Assembly (NCBI GenBank): GCA_964512225.1
Contig: CAZEKB010000004.1
Location: 62,001-126,000, forward strand
Length of the DNA stretch: 64,000 nucleotides
Reading direction: 5' to 3'
Source: CAZEKB01 sp964512225
GTDB lineage: Bacteria; Myxococcota_A; UBA796; UBA9615
In this document: positions 8,613 through 16,798 of the stretch, one piece after another
Position numbering within the stretch: position 1 is the first letter of the stretch
Layout of the letters: every line of letters starts with the position of its first letter
The notes under the pieces: model-generated
Seen by the model: only the letters and a program-made list of their open reading frames with translations
Database searches by the model: none
What the model was told of the DNA's origin: nothing
Position numbers and translations under genes: made by a program

Positions 8613-8944
8613 GCAGCTCGCCCCGGGAGCTCCTGCTCTGGGTCCTGCGCCGTCGCCGTCGGGTGCGGGTCGCGGGTCCGAGCATGGCCCCTTCGTTGCG
8701 CCCCGGAGACCACGTGCTCGTGGACCCCGGGGCGTTTCGCCGTTCGGGGCCCGCGGTGGGCGACGTCGTGCTCGCTCGACACCCCCACGAACCCGAGCGT
8801 CGCGTGATCAAGCGGGTGGCGGCGGTGTCCGAGGCGGGGATCGAGCTGCGGGGCGACAACCCCGACCTCAGCGCGGATTCGAGGGACTACGGCCCCGTCG
8901 AGCGGTCCGCGGTGCTCGGGAAAGTGGTCGCGCGCTTCCCGTGA
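8594..8944 (+). CDS. sodX: Nickel-SOD maturation protease (S26 type)
   Basis: A small protein of about 116 residues overlapping the end of sodN. It has the signal-peptidase-like catalytic pair: Ser in AGPSMAPSL and Lys in RRVIKRVAAV, plus the S26 box GDNPDLSADSRDYGPV. SodX-type proteases remove the NiSOD propeptide to free the Ni-binding histidine. The start is uncertain: GTG at 8594 overlaps sodN by 19 bases, and CTG at 8609 would overlap by 4. Tight coupling with sodN supports the role. The N-terminus has only a short hydrophobic run (ELLLWVL). Confidence 0.85.
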   Translation: MVHRELSSSPRELLLWVLRRRRRVRVAGPSMAPSLRPGDHVLVDPGAFRRSGPAVGDVVLARHPHEPERRVIKRVAAVSEAGIELRGDNPDLSADSRDYGPVERSAVLGKVVARFP

Positions 8945-8960
8945 GGTCTATGCTCCCGCC

Positions 8961-9677
8961 ATGAACAGACCCATACCTTCCCTCCTCCTGGCGGCCGCGG
9001 CCGCCTCTCTGGTCGCCTGCGAGGGCAGCGGAGTGCTGGGCCGCATCGAGACGGTCGAGGACCTGCGCGACGAGTGCGAGCAGCAGGTGCCCCGGGAGAT
9101 CGAGTTCGACCTGCACTTCGAGCGCACGCAGGGCTGCAACTGGGGACGCGACGGCAACGACGAGGCGACGTCGGGGTTCGTGGCCGCCCGCACCGAGCAG
9201 AGCATCTCCATCGACATCCCCACGGGCGGGGTCGTCTGCGGGCTCGACTTCGACTTCGCGGGCCTCGACCCGAGCTTCGAGCAGGAGATGACGTACGACG
9301 ATCACTTCCTGCTCAACTTCAACGGCATCGTCCTCGCGGCCAGCTACGGCGAGATGGTCACGTACTTCGACACGGTCGACTCGCTCGCGCTGTACGACTG
9401 GGAGGAGCTCAAGGGCTTCCCCATCGACGAGCACGGAGAGATCCCCGACTACTGCGTGGGCGAGGACGAGGGCCTCTCCGAGTGCACGATCCCGGAGTCG
9501 GAGACCCCCGGTCCGATCTCGCTCGCGTTCGGCGGCACCCTGGTCGACCGCATGTCGTTCCTGGCCCTCGAGAGCGGCGAGTACTCGTTCCAGTTCATCG
9601 CCACCGGGGACGACAACGAGACCGACTGCTACCACGAGGACTTCGATTTCACGGTCGCGGCGCCCGTGATCCAGTAA
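8961..9677 (+). CDS. Lipoprotein of unknown function
   Basis: A 238-residue protein with a lipoprotein signal (SLVAC, Cys20). The body is acidic and aromatic with several short beta-like segments (ISIDIPTGGVVCGLDFDFAG, SFLALESGEYSFQFIATGDD) and at least six cysteines. No family is recognised. It sits between sodX and the MopE-like lipoprotein gene, with 16 and about 48 bases of spacing. Export to the periplasm or outer membrane is the only property that can be supported. Confidence 0.65.
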   Translation: MNRPIPSLLLAAAAASLVACEGSGVLGRIETVEDLRDECEQQVPREIEFDLHFERTQGCNWGRDGNDEATSGFVAARTEQSISIDIPTGGVVCGLDFDFAGLDPSFEQEMTYDDHFLLNFNGIVLAASYGEMVTYFDTVDSLALYDWEELKGFPIDEHGEIPDYCVGEDEGLSECTIPESETPGPISLAFGGTLVDRMSFLALESGEYSFQFIATGDDNETDCYHEDFDFTVAAPVIQ

Positions 9678-9725
9678 TCTTCCCGGCCGCAAGCCCCCGC
9701 CGGGTGCATGCCGCGAGAGACGATC

Positions 9726-10895
9726 ATGCGCATTCCTTCAGTCTTCGCCCTGGCGGCCGCGGCCGTCGTCCTGTCCGCCTGCCCCCAGCGCACGCCGGAC
9801 CCCGACCCCGACCCCTTGCCCGTCGACGCCGACGGGGACGGCTCCCCCGAGGGGGTCGACTGCGACGACGACGACCCGGCCAACTTCCCCGGCAACGCCG
9901 AGGTGTGCGACGGCGCCGACAACGACTGCGACGAGGCGCTCGGGCCGGACGAGATCGACGACGATGGCGACGGCGTGACCGAGTGCGACGACGACTGCGA
10001 CGACGCCCAGGCGGCCGCGTTCCCCGGCAACGAGGAGATCTGCGACGGGATCGACAACGACTGCGACCCCGCCACGGACGAGAACGGGGACGGCGACGAG
10101 GACGGCGTGAGCATCTGCGACGGCGACTGCGACGACGCCTCCGCGGAGCGCGTGCCCGGGGCGGGCGAGGTCTGCGACGGGCTCGACAACGACTGCGACG
10201 AGACCACCGTGTACGCGGCCGAGGACGTGTGGTCGGTGCCCGACGGCGAGGTGCAGGAGATCGGGAGCGGCGCGGCGAGCGTCGTCGGCAACATCTTCAC
10301 GGTCGCGCACGACGTCGAGCTCACGCGCCTGGAGACGCGCCTCCGGGACCTCGGCGCGGGCACGTTCAAGGCGGTGGCCTACGCCCGGGAGACGTTCGAC
10401 GACCCTTGGGAGCTGATCGAGACCGCCGCGATCGAAGGCGTGGGCACGACGACCGTCGACTGGGTCGGCGCCGACCCCTTCGCCGTCACGCTCACGGGCG
10501 GCCTGCAGTGGCTGATCGGGGTGCACGCGACGGGGGCGTTCGAAGCGGCGACCGAGGACGACGCGGCCGGCCCCGACTGGGGTCAGCGGCTCTACTCTCC
10601 CTTCCTCGACGACGCCGGAGCCACGCCTCCGACCGCGTTCGGCGCGACGCCCGGCATCGGGGGCACGTTCACGATGCGCCTCGTCACCCGCGGCGCGGAC
10701 GAAGCCGACGCGGACGGGGACGGCTTCGTGGCCTGCGGGGACGACTGCGACGACGACTCCGCCGAGGCCGCCCCCGGGGGCACGGAGGTGGCCTGCGACC
10801 TGCTCGACAACGACTGCGATCCCGGCACGACGGGCGGGAGTGGTTCGAGGTCCTCAACGCGACCGCGAACGAGCTCGACCTGCACGGCTTCGTGA
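9726..10895 (+). CDS. MopE-type repeat lipoprotein, broken at its 3' end
   Basis: The ATG at 9726 gives a lipoprotein signal ending LSAC; an ATG at 9708 is possible but weaker. After a (DP)n stretch come Asp-rich repeats of the putative metal-binding MopE type: CDGADNDCDEA, CDGIDNDCDPA, CDGLDNDCDET, then a beta-rich insert of about 160 residues (10220-10690), then CDLLDNDCDPG. Just after this, near 10832-10843, the frame loses its natural sequence: the last 18 codons are out-of-frame translation of a lamin-tail domain that continues in another frame. The function of the intact protein is unknown; calcium or copper binding is suggested for related repeats. Confidence 0.75.
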   Translation: MRIPSVFALAAAAVVLSACPQRTPDPDPDPLPVDADGDGSPEGVDCDDDDPANFPGNAEVCDGADNDCDEALGPDEIDDDGDGVTECDDDCDDAQAAAFPGNEEICDGIDNDCDPATDENGDGDEDGVSICDGDCDDASAERVPGAGEVCDGLDNDCDETTVYAAEDVWSVPDGEVQEIGSGAASVVGNIFTVAHDVELTRLETRLRDLGAGTFKAVAYARETFDDPWELIETAAIEGVGTTTVDWVGADPFAVTLTGGLQWLIGVHATGAFEAATEDDAAGPDWGQRLYSPFLDDAGATPPTAFGATPGIGGTFTMRLVTRGADEADADGDGFVACGDDCDDDSAEAAPGGTEVACDLLDNDCDPGTTGGSGSRSSTRPRTSSTCTAS

Positions 10896-11800
10896 TCCGG
10901 GACGAGGGCGACGAGGAGTTCCTGGTGCACCGCTCGACGGTGGTCGCCGCGGGCGAGCGCGCCGTCTTCGCCGCGGACTCGGACTTCGACGAGAACGGGG
11001 GGATCATCCCCGACTTCGAGTTCTACTTCCTGGACCTCTCGAACTCCGAGGACGAGCTCCTGCTGGTCTCGCCGCTGGGGGAGGTGGTCGACGCCGTGCG
11101 CTGGGACACCGACGCCGACTTCCCGGGCCAGGAGGGGGGCTCGCTCAGCCTCGACCCCCTGCAGGAGGACGCGGCCTCCAACGACGCCGGAGCGAGCTGG
11201 TGCATCGCCCTGTCGGGCGCCTACGGCCTGGGCGACGAGGCGGGCACGCCGGGCGCCCCCAACGGCTCCTGCGAAGCGCCCTCCACGCCCGCCATCGCGG
11301 GGGACATCCTCGTGACCGAGGTGATGCAGAACCCCACGTACGCGTCGGACGCCCACGGCGAGTGGTTCGAGATCTACAACCGCGGCCCGGTCGAGCTGGA
11401 CCTGGTCGGCTGGCGGTTCGAGGACGACGGGGACGACGCCTTCATCGTCACGGGCCCGCTCCCCATCGCCGCGGGCGAGCGCCTCGTGTTCGCGGACAAC
11501 CGGGACCCCGCGATCAACGGAGAGGTCGCCATCGACTACCGCTACGGCGGCAGCATGTCCCTGGGCAACGGCCACGACGCGATCGTGGTCCTGCCCCCGT
11601 CGGGTCTCTCGGAGATCGTGCGGCTCGCCTGGGACGACGGGGCCACGTTCCCCGACCCCGCGGGCGCGTCGATGACGCTCGACCCGGGCGCCCACACGCT
11701 CGAGCTCCACGACCAGGGGGAGTACTGGTGCGTCGCCACGAACGACCGCGCGCCCTACGACTCGGCCACGCCCGGGGACGCCAACGACAGCTGCCAGTAG
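10838..11800 (+). pseudogene. Lamin-tail-domain region in a shifted frame
   Basis: Two lamin tail domain (LTD)-like modules are readable to the TAG at 11798-11800. The first starts abruptly at EWFEVLNATANELDL and lacks the usual opening strand. The second is complete: ILVTEVMQNP, GEWFEIYNRGPVELDLVGWR, ending near 11780. Extracellular LTDs often occur in bacterial surface proteins and nucleases. There is no start codon or ribosome site; the region is most simply the C-terminus of the upstream MopE-type lipoprotein separated by a deletion with frame change. An alternative is an assembly collapse joining two genes. Confidence 0.7.
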
Positions 11801-11819
11801 CGCGGGCGCGCCGCGACGC

Positions 11820-12668
11820 TCAGGGCGCGACGATCTCGCGCACCTCGATGGTGGTCACGCCGCGGACCCGGTCGGGGCTCGCGGTGGCGCCGCCGTCGAG
11901 CAGCTCGAGCACCATCGCACCGCGCCGGTTGAGCCGAAGCATCGCGCGCGGGGCCGGGTCCCGGACGAGCTCGCCGGGGAGCTCCCGCGAGGAGTCGCCG
12001 GCAACGATCACGACGCTCCCCACGCGCTCCGGAGGGACGGCCAGACCCACCACCGAGGACAACGCCCACCCCTCGAACCGCGCCTTCTTCTTCGCCCGCT
12101 TCGACACCTCGGGGCCGGTGGGTGCCGCCTTGCGCCCCTCGATCCTCGCGAGCGCCGCCAGGTCGGCGTCGCGGACCTCCACGGGCGAGCCTCCCCCCAG
12201 GAGGGTCACGCGGACGCGGTCGTCGGGCGCAGCGTCGGGCGGAGGGCGCGTCCAGACCTCGACGCTCACCACGTCGGGGAGGAAGGCCGTCGGCGTCGCG
12301 AGTCGGCGGCGCACGCCGGGGGGCATCGTGTCGTCGAGACGGCGGAAGAACCCGAGGGCGGGCGCGCCCCTGCGATCGACGTAGAGCACCGCGTCGTGCT
12401 CGGGGTACGTCGTCGCCGGAGTGGGCACGACGAGGGAGCCGCCGCCGTGGGATCGGGCGCGCAGGATCGCCCAGTCCTCGACCCCGGGCGACACCAGGGA
12501 GGACAGCTCCCGGCGCTCGATGGGGTCGGCGAGCCCGACCGCCACGCCGTCCACGACCAGCTCGAGCCGGCCGGGGCCCGGGGCGCCGTCGGGGGGCCGC
12601 TCGGGCGAAGGGGGGGGCCCGCCGCACCCCGCGAGGGCGAGGACCACGAGCGCGACGGTCGCGCGCAC
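11820..12668 (-). CDS. Lipoprotein of unknown function
   Basis: A 282-residue protein, GTG start at 12668, with a lipobox ALAGC near residue 15 and a Pro-rich linker after it. The mature part alternates short beta strands (GRLELVVDGVAVGLADP, DRVRVTLLGGGSPVEV) with a basic patch (SKRAKKKARF). No domain is recognised. It converges on the MopE/LTD gene, with 19 bases between stops. It lies downstream of the FN3/propeller lipoprotein on the same strand, 32 bases away, so the two may be co-transcribed. Confidence 0.6.
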   Translation of the reverse strand: MRATVALVVLALAGCGGPPPSPERPPDGAPGPGRLELVVDGVAVGLADPIERRELSSLVSPGVEDWAILRARSHGGGSLVVPTPATTYPEHDAVLYVDRRGAPALGFFRRLDDTMPPGVRRRLATPTAFLPDVVSVEVWTRPPPDAAPDDRVRVTLLGGGSPVEVRDADLAALARIEGRKAAPTGPEVSKRAKKKARFEGWALSSVVGLAVPPERVGSVVIVAGDSSRELPGELVRDPAPRAMLRLNRRGAMVLELLDGGATASPDRVRGVTTIEVREIVAP

Positions 12669-12700
12669 GGACGAGGAGCGGTCCAGCAGCCGGACCCGGC

Positions 12701-14629
12701 CTAGAAGGGGGTCGCGAGGTCGGCGTGGCCCTCGTCGAGGCTGGGCACGGTCCGGCCGGTCCCGCCCGCGGCGGGGTTGTCGATCACGGTGTCGTCCGCG
12801 AGCGAGCGCCGCTCGACGACCTCGTTGTCGTGGCTGAACAGCCAGTAGGTATCTCCGGTGAACCGCACCGCGCGGTAGTTTCCGCCCCCTTCCCCGGACG
12901 ATTCGACCTGCGTCCAGGCTCCCCCGGCCGGGTCGTAGACGTCGAGCCGTTCATCGTCCCGGATCCAGTACAGGCGCCCGTCGGGGCCGAAGGTGAGATC
13001 GGTCGTATACCCGTCCTCGTCCGGGCTGCCCGGCACGACGGAGACCGCGCCGCTCGCGATCTCGACCACGCGCAGCTGGTCGGTGAGCGCGTCGTCCACG
13101 TCGATGTACACCCGCGTACCGTCCTGCGAGATCGTGGCCGCGCTCAGCCGCGCGCCGAGCTCGGACACGTCGAAGGGGCTGCCTGCGGCCTCGCCGCCGG
13201 GCACGACCGTCATCGTGGTCGTGTCGATTGCGTAGAACTTGCCGTGTGTGTCGGCCGTCGGGTCCCCGTAGGACGAGCTGTAGACGGCGACCGCGACCGC
13301 GCCGAGCGAGCCGTCGGCCGAGAGCTTGATCGGCCGGCCCTGCGCCTCGCTCAGGCCGGTGAGCAGGACGGCGCGGCCGACCTCCGTCATGGTCGCGCGC
13401 TCGAGCTTGACCACCTCGATCGTGCCCGCGCCGTCGCCGTCGTAGTCGCTCGTCGAGCACTCGTAGGTGTGCGCGTTCCCGGTGAGCACGGCATAGAGGT
13501 GCTCTTCGTCCGGGGAGAGCGTCACCCCACGGATGAACCCGAGGTCGCCGGTCCCGTCGTGCGCGATGCCCCCGCCGCCCGTGATCAGGGACGAGCCGAT
13601 CGAGAGCGTCAGGGTCGTCAGGTCCACCGCGACGACGCCCGGCTGGTTGCGGCTGCCGTAGTAGGCGGTGCGGCCGTCGGAGGTGACGACGCCGTGCATC
13701 ATCATGCTGTGGTCGCCGCTCCAGGTCATCGAGTCGTTGTCGAGGTTCGTGTACAGCCCGGTGCCGCCGCCGTCGAAGGCGCGCAGATCTCCGGCGTAGT
13801 AGTCCGTGGCCCCGAAGATGAGCGGGTGGTTCACGAACAGCAGCTCGATCGTGACGACGCTCTGGGGCGGGTCGTGCACCTGCAGGGTCATGGCCCGCGT
13901 CGCGGCCACGTCGATGCCCGCGTTCCCCAGGAACTCGAAGGCGTCGCCCGCGTAGTCGCCGTCCCCGCCGACGGTGCCGCCGCTGATCGACGTGGCGACC
14001 GCCTTGACGTTGAACAGGATGCGGTGGTGCCCGTTGACGACGTCGATGGGCAGGTTCCAGACGAGCGCGGAGTCCTGCACGCCGGGCCCGGTGGGCGTCA
14101 GGGTGAGGTGCGTGGGTTGTTCGACGACGACGATGTCGCCGGTGCTCGGGTCGAACGTGATGGTGGCGGTCTGCGGCGCGTAGTCCATGTCGACCGTCGC
14201 GACGTTCGACGGATCCGCGTCGTCGACGTCGTTGAACGCGATGACCCGGTAGTCCACCGGACCGCCGATCACCGTCGTGTCGGAGAAGGTCGTCGCGTCC
14301 GCCTCGGCGGTCCCTACCTCGCTCCACGCCTCGAACCCGGTGATCGAACGCTCGACGCGGAAGCCGGTCTCGTTGTCGGCGTTGTCGGTCCAGGTGAGAT
14401 CGACCTGCGAGGGGGAGACCGCGCTCCCGCTCAGATCACTCGCGGCCTCGGGCACGGTGGGGACGGCGTCGTCGTCGTCGACCGCGTCGTCGTCGTCGAC
14501 CGCGTCGTCGTCGTCGGTGGCGTCGTCGTCGTCGGTGACCGAGGAGTCGTCGTCGTCCGTCTCCGGGCAGCCCGCGAACAGGAGGAGGGTGACGGCGGGG
14601 AGGGTGAAGAAGCGAGAGATTCGACTCAT
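12701..14629 (-). CDS. FN3 plus beta-propeller lipoprotein with poly-Asp linker
   Basis: A 642-residue lipoprotein (LLLFAGC). Residues 25-56 are a run of DDDD blocks (TDDDDA, VDDDDA) encoded by an 18-base tandem repeat. A fibronectin type III-like domain follows (SQVDLTWTDNADNETGFRVERS, YRVIAFN). The rest reads as a repeated-blade beta-propeller of YVTN/WD style: GVVAVDLTTLTLS, VTLSPDEEHLYAVLTG, DGSLGAVAVAVYSSS, TISQDGTRVYIDVDD, LTFGPDGRLYWIRDDE. Such proteins are surface-exposed binding proteins; the ligand is unknown. The gene is followed by the smaller lipoprotein gene on the same strand. Confidence 0.72.
   Translation of the reverse strand: MSRISRFFTLPAVTLLLFAGCPETDDDDSSVTDDDDATDDDDAVDDDDAVDDDDAVPTVPEAASDLSGSAVSPSQVDLTWTDNADNETGFRVERSITGFEAWSEVGTAEADATTFSDTTVIGGPVDYRVIAFNDVDDADPSNVATVDMDYAPQTATITFDPSTGDIVVVEQPTHLTLTPTGPGVQDSALVWNLPIDVVNGHHRILFNVKAVATSISGGTVGGDGDYAGDAFEFLGNAGIDVAATRAMTLQVHDPPQSVVTIELLFVNHPLIFGATDYYAGDLRAFDGGGTGLYTNLDNDSMTWSGDHSMMMHGVVTSDGRTAYYGSRNQPGVVAVDLTTLTLSIGSSLITGGGGIAHDGTGDLGFIRGVTLSPDEEHLYAVLTGNAHTYECSTSDYDGDGAGTIEVVKLERATMTEVGRAVLLTGLSEAQGRPIKLSADGSLGAVAVAVYSSSYGDPTADTHGKFYAIDTTTMTVVPGGEAAGSPFDVSELGARLSAATISQDGTRVYIDVDDALTDQLRVVEIASGAVSVVPGSPDEDGYTTDLTFGPDGRLYWIRDDERLDVYDPAGGAWTQVESSGEGGGNYRAVRFTGDTYWLFSHDNEVVERRSLADDTVIDNPAAGGTGRTVPSLDEGHADLATPF
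14466..14537. repeat. Four 18-base tandem repeats encoding DDDD blocks
   Basis: Four consecutive 18-base units, each with four GTC triplets on the plus strand (GAC, Asp, in the gene). Units 1 and 2 are identical to each other; units 3 and 4 are identical to each other and differ from the first pair near the unit end. They encode the acidic linker directly after the lipobox of the FN3/propeller lipoprotein. Confidence 0.85.
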
Positions 14630-14742
14630 GCGCCCAGCATACTGCCGCGCAGAGAAGGACCCAACACCGGATCCGGACCGCCCGCCCGCCCGACCGTGGC
14701 CTGCGTCAAGGCGGCGTGGTCCGGCGGGAGTAGGATCGGGTC

Positions 14743-16023
14743 GTGGAGTCCGTGACCGCCCTCACCGAGGTGTTTCGAGACCTCGGCATCGCCCTGCTCA
14801 TCGGCGCGCTGATCGGGGCAGAGCGAGGCCACGCGGGCTCCCGGGACGACGAGCAGCTGCTCGGGCTGCGCACCTTCATCCTCGTGGCCGAAGCGGGCGC
14901 CGTGGCCGCGTTGCTGTCGGTCTGGATGGACGCGCCCTCGGTGTTCGTGGGCGCGCTGGTCGGCATGATGGGGCTGGTGGCCGTCAGCTACTGGAGCATG
15001 GTCCGCAAGTACCCCCAGGCGGTGGGCTTGACGACGGAGGTCGCGGCCGTCGTCGTCTTCTTGCTGGGCGCCTCGGTGGTGGTCACCGACCCCGAGGTGC
15101 CGGTCGCGCTCGCCATCGTCACGGGCCTCGTTCTCGCCCTCAAGGACCCCCTGCACGCCGGGATCGCGCGATTGGGGAACGAGGACATCCTCGCCGCCCT
15201 CAAGCTCCTCTCGGCGACGTTCATCGTCTTGCCGCTGTTGCCTCGCGAGCCGATCGACCCGTGGGGAGCGCTCAACCTCTACTCGCTGTGGTGGCTGGTC
15301 ATCCTCATCGCGAGCATCTCCCTGGTGGGCTACGTGGGTGTGCGGTGGCTGGGGGCGAGGAGGGGCACGCTGCTCACGGCCCTCTTCGGGGGCCTCGTAT
15401 CGTCCACCGCGGTGACCCTCGCGCTCGCCCGGCGCAGCGCCGACGCACCCGTCCTGTCGCGGGCGATCGCGGCGGGCGTATTGGTGGCCTGGACCACGAT
15501 GGCGGTGCGGGTCGTCGTGGAGGTGGCCGTCGTCGCTCCGTCGCTCGTATCGGCGGTCGTCCTCCCCCTGGGCGGGATGACGGTCGCCGGTGGCATCGGC
15601 GCGAGGGTCGCGTGGCGGAGAGCGGCGCTCGACGAGCGGTCCGAAGGCGCTGAAGAGCTGCTGGTCCGCAATCCGTTCAGCCTCACCGGCGCGCTCAAGA
15701 TCGGGGCGCTGTTCGCGGTGGTGCTGATCGCGGTCAAGGCCGCCCAGCTCTACTTGCCGACCTCGGGCATCTACGCCGTCTCGGTGCTCGCGGGACTCAC
15801 GGACGTCGACGCGATCACCCTGTCTCTGGCGGGCGCGGTGAAGGCCGGCGAGCTGGCCTCCGTGGTCGCGGTCCGCGGGATCGTCCTCGCGGCCCTGGCG
15901 AACACGGCGACCAAGCTCGGGCTCATCGTCTACCTGGGCGACCGGACCCTGGCAAAGACCGTGGCCCTCTGGACCGTCGTCATGGCCGTCGCCACGGTGC
16001 CCGGGACGATCCTGCTCCAGTGA
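14743..16023 (+). CDS. MgtC/SapB plus DUF4010 membrane protein
   Basis: A 426-residue integral membrane protein, GTG start. The N-terminal third is MgtC/SapB-like: LGIALLIGALIGAERG with the Arg-Gly motif, then LLGLRTFILVAEAGAVAALL and an MMGLVAVSYW helix. The remainder (GNEDILAALKLLSATFIVLPL, ALFGGLVSSTAVTLALARRS, VSVLAGLTDVDAITLSLAG) is the DUF4010 multi-helix domain. In total about 11 to 12 membrane segments can be counted. MgtC-type proteins are linked to magnesium homeostasis and stress, but this fused architecture has no firm function. It is divergent from the FN3 lipoprotein gene, with 113 bases between starts and no clear promoter seen there. Confidence 0.85.
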   Translation: MESVTALTEVFRDLGIALLIGALIGAERGHAGSRDDEQLLGLRTFILVAEAGAVAALLSVWMDAPSVFVGALVGMMGLVAVSYWSMVRKYPQAVGLTTEVAAVVVFLLGASVVVTDPEVPVALAIVTGLVLALKDPLHAGIARLGNEDILAALKLLSATFIVLPLLPREPIDPWGALNLYSLWWLVILIASISLVGYVGVRWLGARRGTLLTALFGGLVSSTAVTLALARRSADAPVLSRAIAAGVLVAWTTMAVRVVVEVAVVAPSLVSAVVLPLGGMTVAGGIGARVAWRRAALDERSEGAEELLVRNPFSLTGALKIGALFAVVLIAVKAAQLYLPTSGIYAVSVLAGLTDVDAITLSLAGAVKAGELASVVAVRGIVLAALANTATKLGLIVYLGDRTLAKTVALWTVVMAVATVPGTILLQ

Positions 16024-16085
16024 GCATCCGCGGGTCGTGGGGGAAGCGCGAGACCGTTCGGCTCGACCCGTGAAAGCCACCCCTG

Positions 16086-16151
16086 GAGTTGGAGTTGGAG
16101 CACTGCAGCGGGCGCTCTCCGCGGGAGCTCGCGAAGGAGTTCGAGCCGATC
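16086..16151 (+). pseudogene. Possible remnant of an IS3-type transposase OrfA
   Basis: About 22 codons read GRSPRELAKEFEP within a short open stretch lacking a good start. The phrase closely resembles the recognition-helix start of IS3-family OrfA proteins (typically SPEELAREFEPS). After EFEP the similarity stops. No inverted repeats or OrfB are visible. The stretch from the DUF4010 gene to 16226 holds nothing else recognisable. The call rests on one motif and is tentative. Confidence 0.35.
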
Positions 16152-16226
16152 AAACCGTCCAGGTGTCCACGTAATCGGGTCGCCGAGACAGTTGATTTCT
16201 CGCATCGGGACTTTTATAGTCTCGTA

Positions 16227-16798
16227 ATGCTGAGCCTCGACTCATTGGAGTATGCCCTCCAGGTCCTGGGCGACTCCTGGACGACCGGAACCTCCGGTTC
16301 GACCTGGCCCTGATCGGCGGGGGTGCCCTCCTGCTCGTGGGTGCGATCAGCCGGCCGACGAAGGACCTGGACGTCGTCGCACTCGTCGAGTCCGGCGCCC
16401 TGCGCCGCGCGGAGCCGTTCCCCCCTGGGCTGCAGACCGCGGTCGAGGACGTCGCCCGCGCGCTGGGTCTCCCGCCGGACTGGCTCAACCCGGGGCCCGC
16501 GGCGTTGTTGGACCTGGGTCTTCCGTCGGGCTTCCTCGCGCGCGCCGAGACCCGGTACTTCGGCTCGCTGACCATCCGACTGGCTTCTCGCGCCGATCAG
16601 ATCACCTTCAAGCTCTACGCAGCGGTCGACCAGGGACCTCAGAGCAAGCACTTCGCGGACCTCGGCAAGCTCGAGCCCACGCGGGGCGAGCTGCTCGACT
16701 CGGGGCGATGGTGTCGGACTCACGACCCGTCCGAAGGGTTCCGCGCGATGCTGGTCCGGGCCCTCGCCGCGCTCGGCGTCGAGGATCCGGATGTCTAG
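16227..16798 (+). CDS. DUF6036/AbiEii-like nucleotidyltransferase, apparent one-base frameshift
   Basis: Read from the ATG at 16227, the protein starts LSLDSLEYALQVLG and then fails in frame at 16313. If one base is missing near 16272-16275, the reading becomes LLDDRNLRFDLALIGGGALL and runs on to the TAG at 16796. The corrected product is about 190 residues. It carries the minimal nucleotidyltransferase signature: a GGGALL turn, then RPTKDLDVV with the Asp-x-Asp metal pair. This arrangement is that of DUF6036 and AbiEii/MenT-type proteins, several of which are toxins that modify tRNA or other RNA. An unshifted start at GTG 16337 would omit the GGG loop. The stop overlaps the next start by 8 bases. 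Confidence 0.65.
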
